Shown piece after piece: positions 1 through 5,288 of a stretch of DNA of 7,578 bases. Made by a program: the position numbers and the translations under genes. A model generated the notes under the pieces. The model worked only from the letters and a program-made list of their open reading frames with translations. It had not been told where the DNA came from and did not search any database. Every line of letters starts with the position of its first letter. Within the stretch, counting starts at the first letter, position 1. The stretch covers positions 1-7,578 of the forward strand of contig JAUWWP010000110.1 in NCBI GenBank assembly GCA_030616835.1. Direction: 5' to 3'. This stretch comes from Deltaproteobacteria bacterium. Lineage in GTDB: Bacteria; Desulfobacterota; G020345765.

Positions 1-1278
1 AGCAAGTACGTAATCTGCAATGCCGATGAGGGAGACCCCGGGGCGTATATGGATCGGAGTCTCCTGGAAGGCAACCCTCATAGTGTCCTGGAGGGAATGC
101 TGATCGGAGCCTATGCTATTGGCTCCCGGGAGGGCTATGTGTATGTCCGTAACGAATACCCGCTTGCGGTCAAAAATATCGGGATAGCAATCGAGCAGGC
201 TCATAATTATGGTCTCCTCGGCGAGAGTATTCTTGGCTCTGATTTTTCTTTTAAGGTCCGAATAAACAGGGGGGGAGGGGCCTTTGTCTGCGGGGAATCA
301 AGTGCCCTGATGGCTTCCTTGGAAGGCCGGGCCGGCGAGCCCCGGGCAAAGTATGTCCATATGGTTGTAAAAGGATTATATGATAGGCCGACCAATTTGA
401 ATAACGTCGAGACCTGGGCGAATGTGCCTTTGATTGTCAATAAAGGGGTTGACTGGTTTACGAAGATCGGCACCGGTGATGTTTCCCGAGACCCCTGGGG
501 TGGAAGCAAGGGGACCAAGATCTTCTCCCTGGTAGGCAAGATAAACAACACCGGTCTGGTGGAAGTCCCCATGGGAATGACCCTCCGGGAGATTATCTAT
601 GATATCGGCGGGGGGATACCCAAGGGGAAGCGCTTCAAGGCGGTTCAAACCGGGGGGCCTTCCGGAGGCTGTATTCCCGAAAGGCTCCTTGATCTGAGGG
701 TGGATTTCGATGAGCTTACCAAAGCGGGTTCAATGATGGGTTCCGGGGGGATGATCGTTATGGATGAAGATACCTGTATGGTGGATGTGGCCCGCTATTT
801 CGTGGAATTCTTGGAGGATGAATCCTGTGGAAAATGTGTGCCCTGTCGGGAGGGGGTCAAACGGATGCGAGAGATCCTTAATGATGTCTGTGAAGGGAAC
901 GGGCGGAAGGGAGATGTGGAGCTGCTGGAGGAGCTTTCGGAGGCGATCATTGATGGCTCGCTTTGCGCCCTGGGGACAACTGCCCCCAACCCGGTGCTCA
1001 GCACCATCCGTTATTTCCGGGATGAGTACGACGCCCACATCCGGGACCGGTGGTGTCCGGCCGGGGTCTGTCGGGCACTTATTAGCTACCGGATCAGGGC
1101 CCGGGAATGTACGGGATGCACCCTATGTGCGAGGCAGTGCCCTTCGAAAGCAATCAGCGGGGAGCGGAAAAAGCCGCACCGGATTGAGCAGAAAAAATGC
1201 ATTCAGTGCGGGGTCTGTTATGAGGTCTGCAAGTTTGGAGCAGTGCTGACCCGCCCCCGGGGAAGGTGGAGAGGATGA
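1..1278 (+). CDS. nuoF: NuoF/HydB/HndC-type NADH-binding flavoprotein subunit with C-terminal ferredoxin domain (5' partial)
   Basis: The frame is open from base 1, so the start lies outside the window and 425 residues are visible. Seen: the FMN/NADH-site motif NADEGDPGAYMDRS (residues 8-21), the conserved GAFVCGESSALMASLEGR stretch (about 93-110), an SLBB-like middle, and the NuoF [4Fe-4S] ligands in ESCGKCVPCREG (C276, C279, C282, plus C322 in DGSLCALG). A C-terminal extension carries two CxxCxxCxxxC clusters (C370-C380 and C400-C410), a 2x[4Fe-4S] ferredoxin. Known of the family: this subunit oxidises NADH, or reduces NAD+, through FMN. The ferredoxin tail is typical of soluble hydrogenase (HydB, HndC) or formate-dehydrogenase-linked versions rather than the plain complex I subunit. 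A HoxU-like subunit follows, as in such operons. The exact complex cannot be decided because the catalytic gene is not in view. The family call is very safe; the symbol is generic. Confidence 0.95.
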   Translation, partial: SKYVICNADEGDPGAYMDRSLLEGNPHSVLEGMLIGAYAIGSREGYVYVRNEYPLAVKNIGIAIEQAHNYGLLGESILGSDFSFKVRINRGGGAFVCGESSALMASLEGRAGEPRAKYVHMVVKGLYDRPTNLNNVETWANVPLIVNKGVDWFTKIGTGDVSRDPWGGSKGTKIFSLVGKINNTGLVEVPMGMTLREIIYDIGGGIPKGKRFKAVQTGGPSGGCIPERLLDLRVDFDELTKAGSMMGSGGMIVMDEDTCMVDVARYFVEFLEDESCGKCVPCREGVKRMREILNDVCEGNGRKGDVELLEELSEAIIDGSLCALGTTAPNPVLSTIRYFRDEYDAHIRDRWCPAGVCRALISYRIRARECTGCTLCARQCPSKAISGERKKPHRIEQKKCIQCGVCYEVCKFGAVLTRPRGRWRG

Positions 1279-1285
1279 GCAAAAA

Positions 1286-1331
1286 AATCCCCCTAACCCC
1301 CCCGATGGGCATCGGGGGGGTTAGGGAGATT
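1286..1331. repeat. Perfect C/G-rich palindrome, first unit of a tandem pair
   Basis: The left arm (1291-1307, CCCTAACCCCCCCGATG) and right arm (1310-1326) are perfect 17-bp reverse complements separated by GG. After one C/A mismatch the stem extends by AATC (1286-1289) with GATT (1328-1331). It begins just after the nuoF-like stop codon and looks like a mobile short palindromic repeat. It could act as a terminator or RNA stabiliser, but there is no U-tract after it. Confidence 0.85.
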
Positions 1332-1343
1332 GAGAAGCATTAA

Positions 1344-1365
1344 CCCCTCGATGGACATCGGGGGG
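1344..1365. repeat. Second, diverged copy of the C/G-rich palindrome
   Basis: The arms 1344-1353 (CCCCTCGATG) and 1356-1365 pair over 10 bp with one T.G wobble and a 2-nt loop. The sequence around CGATG-GA-CATCGGGGGG matches the unit at 1286-1331, including a preceding TAA. The purine run at its right edge (GGGGGGAAAGG) lies immediately upstream of the next gene and may serve as its ribosome-binding region. Confidence 0.75.
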
Positions 1366-1376
1366 GAAAGGCGTTA

Positions 1377-2102
1377 TTGAAGATGCCTACTCGGCAGGTT
1401 AAATTGAGCATTAATGACCAGGAGGTCCAGGCGGAAGAAGGAATTACTCTGCTGGAGGCAGCCCGGGAGAAAGCGATTGGGATTCCCACCCTCTGTTATA
1501 ATGAGGAGCTTTCCAGCTACGGGGCCTGCCGGCTCTGCCTGGTGGAGATTTTTCGGGGCAATCGCTCCCGACTGGTGACTTCCTGTAATTATCTGGTGGA
1601 GGAAGGGCTGGTGGTCAGGACTGACACCGAGCAGGTAAGGCGCACCCGGAAGATGGTGGCCGAGCTGCTTTTGGCCCGAAGCCCCAACTCGGAGAAGATT
1701 CAACAGGTTGCCCGTGATCTGGGGGTGGAGAGATGCCGCTTCCCGCTGGAAGATAATGACTGCATTCTCTGCGGGTTGTGTGTGCGCACCTGCCGGGAGG
1801 TGGTAGGTGTCGAGGCCCTGGGTTTTTCCTCGCGGGGCAGCAAACGAGAGGTCGTAACCCCTTTTTGCGAGCCCTCGCAGGTCTGCATTGGTTGTGGGGC
1901 CTGTGCCTATGTTTGTCCAACCGGATATATCGAGCTAAAGGACGAGGATGGGGTACGTAAGATCTGGGACCGGGAGTTTAAGCTTCGACGATGCCGGCTC
2001 TGCGGAAACTACTTTGCCCCCGAGTTTCAGCTTAAATATATTCAGGAGAAATGGAAGATACCCCGGGAGACTCTGGAGTTATGCCCGAGCTGCCATGACT
2101 GA
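1377..2102 (+). CDS. HoxU/NuoG-N-like iron-sulfur electron-transfer subunit
   Basis: A 241-residue protein if started at TTG 1377; ATG 1383 is in frame and is the likelier start (239 residues). Seen, numbered from the TTG start: an N-terminal plant-type [2Fe-2S] domain with C40, C51, C54 and C70, then the family-typical LLLARSPNSEKIQQVARDLG helix, then two [4Fe-4S] clusters (C129/C132/C135/C139 and C170/C173/C176/C180). A short tail carries C206xxC209 and C236xxC239, a possible metal-binding knuckle. The His/Cys N3-type cluster of full NuoG is not visible between the [2Fe-2S] and ferredoxin parts. Established: such proteins relay electrons between the NuoF-like flavoprotein and a catalytic subunit of soluble hydrogenases or NAD-linked formate dehydrogenases. 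It lies 98 bp after the flavoprotein gene, with only the palindromic repeats between, so co-transcription is likely. Confidence 0.9.
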   Translation: MKMPTRQVKLSINDQEVQAEEGITLLEAAREKAIGIPTLCYNEELSSYGACRLCLVEIFRGNRSRLVTSCNYLVEEGLVVRTDTEQVRRTRKMVAELLLARSPNSEKIQQVARDLGVERCRFPLEDNDCILCGLCVRTCREVVGVEALGFSSRGSKREVVTPFCEPSQVCIGCGACAYVCPTGYIELKDEDGVRKIWDREFKLRRCRLCGNYFAPEFQLKYIQEKWKIPRETLELCPSCHD

Positions 2103-2118
2103 TTAGAGTGTTTTAAAA

Positions 2119-2135
2119 TCAAGAAAAATTCTTGA
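2119..2135 (+). terminator. Weak hairpin after the diaphorase genes
   Basis: TCAAGAA (2119-2125) pairs perfectly with TTCTTGA (2129-2135) around an AAA loop, 17 bases after the stop codon. The stem is AT-rich and is followed only by GTTTATT, so termination would be weak. It also overlaps the possible -35 of the next promoter and could instead be an operator. Confidence 0.25.
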
Positions 2136-2160
2136 GTTTATTAAGATAATATGTAATAAT
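2132..2160 (+). promoter_or_regulatory. Possible sigma70-type promoter for the mglB-mglA pair
   Basis: TTGAGT (2132-2137) is followed after 17 bases by AATAAT (2155-2160), within an AT-rich stretch that stands out from the GC-rich genes on both sides. It is placed suitably upstream of the Roadblock gene, leaving a leader of about 60 nt. Read by eye only. Confidence 0.35.
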
Positions 2161-2204
2161 AGTAAATTAAGAAGGAGATTCTAAAGGATCGCAGGTAACT
2201 TGAG

Positions 2205-2217
2205 CTCCTGAAAGGAG
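2205..2217 (+). promoter_or_regulatory. Shine-Dalgarno of the Roadblock gene within a small hairpin
   Basis: The SD AAGGAG (2212-2217) lies 9 bases before ATG 2227. CTCCT (2205-2209) can pair with AGGAG (2213-2217) around a GAA loop, which could partly mask it. A five-base stem is weak. A second purine run, AGAAGGAGAT (2169-2178), lies upstream with no start codon near it. Confidence 0.4.
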
Positions 2218-2226
2218 AAAATAGTT

Positions 2227-2718
2227 ATGGCAGGCCCTCAAATGGTAATGTATGAAAAAGAATTTAAGCTGATAACTACGGTTATCGAGCGGCTGACCAG
2301 GGAAGCCAATGCCAAAGTGGTATTTTTGGTAGATAAAAATGGTCAGCTCATTGCCAGTGCCGGGGAGACACAAAACATCGATACTACTTCCCTGGCGTCC
2401 CTGACCGCCGGCAATATTGCCGCTACCGGAGGGCTGGCCAAGCTCATCGGAGAGAAGGAATTCTCCATCCTTTTTCACGAAGGGGAAAGAGATAACCTTC
2501 ACATCTCCATTGTTGCTCAGCGGGTCATCCTGGTGGTCATCTTTGATCAGCGATCCTCTCTCGGCTTGGTGCGCCTCCGGGTAAAAAAGGCCGGGGACGA
2601 ACTTAGTGACATCTTTAATAGCCTGTTAGTGAAGGTGGAGCAGGAGCAGGAAGCGGTTGCCGAATCTCCTTTTGCCGAGATTACCGATGAGGATATTGAC
2701 AACCTCTTCAGTGAGTAA
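2227..2718 (+). CDS. Roadblock/LC7-domain protein, MglB-like
   Basis: A 163-residue soluble protein with the Roadblock/LC7 fold pattern. An N-terminal helix (LITTVIERLTREANAKVVFL) leads into the typical strand VVFLVDKNGQLIASAG (about 33-48). Then come the helix around TSLASLTAGNIAATGGLAKL and the strand pair EFSILFHEGERDNLHISIV and VILVVIFDQRSSLGLVRLR. The last 25 residues are acidic and probably a flexible tail. Established: MglB-type Roadblock proteins dimerise and act as GTPase-activating partners of MglA. The MglA-like gene starts 22 bp downstream, so a functional pair is very likely. The cellular process (polarity, motility or other) cannot be told from this window. ATG 2227 is supported by AAGGAG at good spacing. 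Confidence 0.9.
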   Translation: MAGPQMVMYEKEFKLITTVIERLTREANAKVVFLVDKNGQLIASAGETQNIDTTSLASLTAGNIAATGGLAKLIGEKEFSILFHEGERDNLHISIVAQRVILVVIFDQRSSLGLVRLRVKKAGDELSDIFNSLLVKVEQEQEAVAESPFAEITDEDIDNLFSE

Positions 2719-2740
2719 TTGATAAAAGGGTAATACGGCG

Positions 2741-3328
2741 ATGTCCTTTATAAATTACGCATCCCGGGAGATTAACTGTAAGATCGTCTACTATGGCCCG
2801 GGGCTTGGTGGTAAAACCACCAATCTTCAGTATATCTATAATAGAACCAATCCCACTGCCAAGGGGAAGATGATTTCCCTGGCCACGGAGACCGAGCGGA
2901 CCCTTTTCTTCGACTTTCTTCCCCTGGCTCTGGGGGAGATCCGGGGGTTTAAGGTCAGATTTCATCTTTACACGGTTCCGGGTCAGGTATTCTACGATGC
3001 CAGCAGGAAGCTGATCTTGAAAGGGGTGGACGGGATTGCCTTCGTTGCCGATTCCCAGATTGAGAGAATGGATGCCAATATGGAAAGTATGGATAATATG
3101 AAGATTAATCTGCGGGATCAGGGTTATGAGCTTGCCAAAATCCCCTATATCCTCCAGTATAACAAAAGGGACCTGCCTAATGCTGCCTCGATCGCAGAGC
3201 TGAAAAGAGTCCTGAACCCTAACGGGGTGCCCGATTTCGAGGCCGTAGCTACTATTGGGACCGGAGTATTCGAGACCCTCAAGACAATCTCCAAGGCGGT
3301 GCTGATTGAGCTACGGCGGGGGAGATAG
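2741..3328 (+). CDS. mglA: MglA-type Ras-like small GTPase
   Basis: A 195-residue protein of the length typical for bacterial MglA. Seen: P-loop GPGLGGKTTN (residues 19-28, Lys25), the switch I region around LATETERTLFFDFLP (47-61), the switch II motif TVPGQVFYDASR (78-89) with Pro80 and Gln82, NKRD guanine specificity (141-144), and a C-terminal helix ending ELRRGR. TVPGQ in place of the Ras DxxGQ motif is the known hallmark of the MglA family. Established: MglA is a GTP-dependent polarity switch in Myxococcus and is widespread in bacteria as an MglA/MglB pair. The start ATG 2741 fits the conserved N-terminus MSFINYASREINCKIVYYGP and follows an AAAGGG purine run. Confidence 0.95.
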   Translation: MSFINYASREINCKIVYYGPGLGGKTTNLQYIYNRTNPTAKGKMISLATETERTLFFDFLPLALGEIRGFKVRFHLYTVPGQVFYDASRKLILKGVDGIAFVADSQIERMDANMESMDNMKINLRDQGYELAKIPYILQYNKRDLPNAASIAELKRVLNPNGVPDFEAVATIGTGVFETLKTISKAVLIELRRGR

Positions 3329-3483
3329 AATTACTTCATAATTCCGGGTCAGGGCCTGCCTAAGGCGGATTAAATTCAGGAAAAGGAATAAAGGTTTTTG
3401 GGAGTTAATGTATTAAGAGGGATATGCAAAGAGAAAGGAGGTTATCCAGAGAGAAAGACTTCTTAAAAATTGAAAAAAATCGT
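3329..3483. other. Intergenic stretch between mglA and the tRNA gene
   Basis: No credible gene. It is purine-rich and contains AAAGGAGGTTATCCAGAG (3434-3451), a very strong SD-like block with no start codon in range. No confident terminator for mglA or promoter for the tRNA could be recognised; TATTAA at 3411-3416 lacks a good -35. Confidence 0.5.
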
Positions 3484-3857
3484 TCCCCGGTAGCTCAGCA
3501 GGCAGAGCGGGTGGCTGTAAAGAGAATGAATCTAATTGTCATCGAGAGGTTCATTTAGGATTGCAGCTTCCACGGGAAACCGTGGTTGAAAAATCGGGTG
3601 AATTCAGGGAAGCCTAAGTCCTGAGTTTTCTGAAGGATATGGTAACCCTGAGCGAAGTCCACCGAAGAGGGCAAGTGTAGGTGGAAACGTGCAGAGACTA
3701 CGAGGTGAGGACCCTGACCAATAAGCCTCGCGATAGCGCCCGATACCCTAACTTTACTTTAACCAGGTAAAGAGGGTGATGAGATAGTCCAAGCCTTATG
3801 GAAACATAAGGGCCACTTGTAACCACTTGGTCGCTGGTTCGAATCCGGCCCGGGGAG
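3484..3857 (+). tRNA. tRNA-Asn(GUU), interrupted by a group I intron in the anticodon
   Basis: Exon 1 is 3484-3518 and exon 2 is 3820-3857; joined they give a 73-nt class I tRNA. Acceptor TCCCCGG (3484-3490) pairs perfectly with CCGGGGA (3850-3856), with G3857 as discriminator. The D stem is GCTC/GAGC (3493-3496, 3505-3508). The anticodon stem is GGTGG (3510-3514) with CCACT (3823-3827). The variable loop is TGGTC. The T arm is GCTGG-TTCGAAT-CCGGC (3833-3849). Splicing after T3518 and G3819 gives the loop CTGT/TAA, so the anticodon is GUU, which decodes Asn. The intron therefore lies between anticodon bases 35 and 36. No 3' CCA is encoded. The Asn identity depends on the splice site, but this is the only site that gives a 7-nt loop together with the U and G that group I splicing requires. 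Confidence 0.9.
3519..3819 (+). ncRNA. Group I self-splicing intron (IC3-like) in tRNA-Asn, 301 nt, no ORF
   Basis: Seen: the 5' exon end GGCTGT (3513-3518) pairs with an internal guide GCAGCT (3563-3568), placing U3518 opposite G3563 as the splice-site U.G. AATGAATCT/AGGTTCATT (3525-3533, 3547-3555) extends P1 as a hairpin. P2 is CCACGG-GAAA-CCGTGG (3570-3585). Core elements: P AATTCAGGGAAGCCTAA (3601-3617), Q GGTAACCCTGAGCGAAGTCC (3641-3660), R GTGCAGAGACTA (3689-3700) and S GAGATAGTCC (3781-3790), with GACTA/TAGTC forming P7. P8 pairs CTTTAC with GTAAAG. P9 is CCTTATG-GAAA-CATAAGG (3794-3811). The intron ends in G3819. The P, Q, R and S wording closely follows known tRNA-Leu and Azoarcus tRNA-Ile introns (subgroup IC3). 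The GAAA loops probably serve as tertiary docking loops. Confidence 0.93.
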
Positions 3858-3859
3858 TT

Positions 3860-3884
3860 AAAAATTTTGCGTTGCAAAATTTTT
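3860..3884 (+). terminator. AT-rich hairpin right after the tRNA, possible terminator
   Basis: AAAAATTTTGC (3860-3870) pairs perfectly over 11 bp with GCAAAATTTTT (3874-3884) around GTT, starting 2 bases after the tRNA end. The right arm ends in a T run. A shorter form recurs at about 4099-4117 as a spacer between the repeats that follow, so it may be a repeat component rather than a dedicated terminator. Confidence 0.4.
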
Positions 3885-3885
3885 G

Positions 3886-3963
3886 GAGCAGGCGAGCAGA
3901 TGAGCAGTAGAACAGGGGATTAAAGCGAGCCTGCGGTCTACTGTTCCACTGTTCAACTATTCA
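3886..3963. repeat. 78-bp dispersed direct repeat, copy 1
   Basis: Runs from GAGCAGGCGAGCAGATGAGC to CAACTATTCA, with near-identical copies at 4021-4098 and 4120-4197. Inside, GCAGGC (3888-3893) can pair with GCCTGC (3929-3934) and GCAGTAG with CTACTG, so the unit can fold. No coding potential is seen. Confidence 0.9.
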
Positions 3964-3999
3964 ATTTTGCGGAGAAAAAATCGGAGGAAGATGAGCAGG

Positions 4000-4020
4000 T
4001 AATTCGCCAAAGGCGAATTA
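4000..4020. repeat. 9-bp perfect hairpin in the spacer between repeat copies 1 and 2
   Basis: TAATTCGCC (4000-4008) and GGCGAATTA (4012-4020) are perfect reverse complements around AAA. The whole spacer type, beginning TTTTGCGGAGAAAAAATCGG, returns after copy 3, where the hairpin (4232-4249) keeps only the inner six pairs plus the loop. Confidence 0.8.
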
Positions 4021-4098
4021 GAGCAGGCGAGCAGATGAGCAGTAGAACAGGGGATTAAAGCGAGCCTGCGGTCTACTGCTCCACTGTTCAACTATTCA
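4021..4098. repeat. 78-bp dispersed direct repeat, copy 2
   Basis: Same unit as copy 1 with only one or two substitutions (CTACTGCTCC for CTACTGTTCC). It follows directly on the 9-bp hairpin of the preceding spacer. Confidence 0.9.
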
Positions 4099-4119
4099 TT
4101 TTGCGTTGCAAAATTTTTG

Positions 4120-4197
4120 GAGCAGGCGAGCAGATGAGCAGTAGAACAGGGGATCAAAGCGAGCCTGCGGTCTCCTGCTCCACTGTTCAACTATTCA
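4120..4197. repeat. 78-bp dispersed direct repeat, copy 3
   Basis: Same unit with GGATCAAAG for GGATTAAAG and TCTCCTGCTCC for TCTACTGTTCC. It is preceded by the TTGCGTTGCAAAATTTTTG spacer and followed by the TTTTGCGGAGAAAAAATCGG spacer, so the array reads X-R-Y-R-X-R-Y. Confidence 0.9.
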
Positions 4198-4252
4198 TTT
4201 TGCGGAGAAAAAATCGGAGGAAGAGAGCAGATAATTCGCCAAAGGCGAAGTA

Positions 4253-4287
4253 AAAGGTAGGGGGTCAAAAAAAGGTAGGGGGTCAAA
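4253..4287. repeat. Tandem pair of a 17-bp unit
   Basis: AAAGGTAGGGGGTCAAA occurs at 4253-4269 and 4271-4287. A related GGGGTCAGACCTGGAC lies at 5479-5494, next to the recombinase remnant, so this may be an end motif of a mobile element. That link is inference. Confidence 0.7.
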
Positions 4288-4373
4288 TCTTTAATCTTGA
4301 CAAATGAGCAAATAATGCCGCAGATTGAATTGAAGATAAAACGAGTGCTATTCATATTAATCAAGGAATAGTA

Positions 4374-4437
4374 TCCTACTTCGCTAAAGCTACGAAGGAC
4401 TGGTCCTACTTCGTCCGCGGCGGCGGACTACGAAGGA
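4374..4437. repeat. Two related palindromic repeats sharing TCCTACTTCG and ACGAAGGA
   Basis: Unit 1 (4374-4399) and unit 2 (4404-4437) both start TCCTACTTCG and end CTACGAAGGA or GACTACGAAGGA. CTTCG pairs with CGAAG and TCC with GGA in each. The loops differ: CTAAAGCTA in the first, and a strong GTCCGC/GCGGAC stem in the second. A further hairpin, GAGGGT/ACCCTC (4449-4454, 4461-4466), follows. From 3858 to 4615 I see only these repeats and no gene. Confidence 0.75.
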
Positions 4438-4615
4438 CAGGGGGATTCGAGGGTTCGGGGACCCTCTTGCTGGAAATAAGTTTTTATGGTAGTCTGTGGA
4501 TCCGGAAAAGGTCTTAGTCTAATGGCCACTGATAACTAAAGACGATGCTTTTTATCTGAATGAGGATCAAAAGGAGAGTTAACCGGAGCCTAAGAAGGAA
4601 GGGAGGTGTTATGAG

Positions 4616-4840
4616 ATGAAAAAATTCTGGATTGCTATCGTGAGCATAACTATGTTTTTGGGGGTAGTCGGATGTAAAAAGGAGGTAGCTAAGCCTCCGG
4701 TAGAGGAAACAGTTGTGGAGGAGATTAAGGAACCCGAAAAGGTGGAAGCAATTGAGACTCCCACAAAGAAAGAAAAAGAAGCCGAAAGTTTAGGGGAACC
4801 GGAGGAAGGTAAGACTCCCGAGCAGGCGGAAGAAGAGTAA
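4616..4840 (+). CDS. Small Glu/Lys/Pro-rich lipoprotein
   Basis: A 74-residue protein. MKK, a hydrophobic segment (FWIAIVSITMFLGVVG) and Cys20 in VVGC form a signal peptidase II lipobox, so the mature product would be a lipid-anchored tail of about 55 residues. That tail is almost entirely Glu, Lys, Pro, Val and Ala and looks disordered. Lysines after the Cys rather than Asp fit outer-membrane sorting under the Lol +2 rule, if the host has an outer membrane. The start is set by GGGAGGTG (4601-4608), 7 bases before ATG 4616; the ATG at 4611 is followed by a stop after two codons. No family is recognised. It stands alone among repeats, so it could be a stem or spacer protein or a decayed longer lipoprotein. 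Confidence 0.75.
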   Translation: MKKFWIAIVSITMFLGVVGCKKEVAKPPVEETVVEEIKEPEKVEAIETPTKKEKEAESLGEPEEGKTPEQAEEE

Positions 4841-4869
4841 GAGTGGTAAATGGCCAAAGCCCTTTCCCG

Positions 4870-4916
4870 TTGCTTATTACTCAATAAGGTGATAGATTTT
4901 CTTTATGGCGGTTCTC
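4870..4916. repeat. Diverged repeat, copy 1 (partner at 6664-6711)
   Basis: The first 41 bases match 6664-6704 at 34 of 41 positions without gaps, including GTGATAG and TTTTCTT blocks. Read on the minus strand both end in a short similar peptide (AIKKIYHLIE-stop versus VMKKSYHIVEKKAT-stop), so they may be the 3' tails of decayed copies of one gene. The origin is not recognised. Confidence 0.5.
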
Positions 4917-5280
4917 AGGACATGGCTTGTTTTTGACTGATTGTAATTATCTGGAGGGTCTTTTTGCCGTGTGCTAGGGTGCGAATCTGATACTTTACGA
5001 TATACAGGATTGTGGTTCGGTGGGATACCGGCCCGGGGATTTTTTTAAGATTCTAACCACCAGGCACGTTTTTCAACTACAAATGATTTTTGCATTACAA
5101 TAGACCTATCCATAGAATTTTATCCTTCTTCTTAAGGGAAGCCTATTATAGTAACTTATACTGGCTAAGCCTAACCGCCTTCGAACCTCGGAGCTCGGTT
5201 CATCTTCAGTCCTCACCGCATATTGCCTAAGAATTTTATTTTTTAAAAAATTTATAAGAAAGTTGCAAAAAACATTTGAC
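4917..5280. other. Intergenic stretch without a recognisable gene
   Basis: It holds the copy of the tRNA 3' end described separately (5014-5039), followed by a run of seven T. A minus-strand open frame at 5106-5288 has low-complexity, Arg-rich content and no SD; I do not accept it as a gene. Confidence 0.5.
5014..5039 (+). other. Partial copy of the tRNA-Asn 3' end, possible attachment-site scar
   Basis: CCGGCCCGGGGA (5028-5039) is identical to the T-arm/acceptor end of the tRNA (3845-3856). Each is preceded by GGTTCG, but the spacing differs: GGTTCG at 3836-3841 lies 3 bases before the block, while here 8 bases intervene. A tRNA 3' end repeated 1.2 kb downstream is what integrase-mediated insertion leaves. 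The shared block is short and itself palindromic, so this stays tentative. Confidence 0.35.
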
Positions 5281-5288
5281 AAATGCAA

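Noticed and set aside
207..572. Minus-strand frames inside the nuoF-like gene (207-572, 376-648, 730-1038)
   Set aside because: They are shadows of a strongly conserved plus-strand gene.
3641..3670. CCCTGAGCGAAGTCC as an intergenic REP-like repeat
   Set aside because: It resembles such repeats but is fully explained as the Q element of the group I intron core.
3484..3857. Reading the split tRNA as tRNA-Thr(TGT) or tRNA-Tyr(GTA)
   Set aside because: A Thr reading (loop CT/TGTAA) would end the intron in T, and a Tyr reading lacks both a 7-nt loop with proper splice sites and the long variable arm of bacterial tRNA-Tyr. Only the Asn reading gives U before and G at the end of the intron.
3886..4197. 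CRISPR array from three repeats
   Set aside because: The units are 78 bp, far above CRISPR repeat length, and the spacers are themselves repeated rather than unique.
4297..4325. TTGACA at 4297-4302 as a promoter
   Set aside because: No acceptable -10 at 16-18 bases; the nearest AATAAT is only 8 bases away.
4609..4884. Minus-strand Ser-rich frame opposite the lipoprotein
   Set aside because: It is the complement of a Glu/Lys-rich coding sequence; the plus strand has both an SD and a lipobox.
5106..5288. Minus-strand 60-residue open frame
   Set aside because: No SD, no recognisable motif, Arg-rich low-complexity middle; most likely chance.
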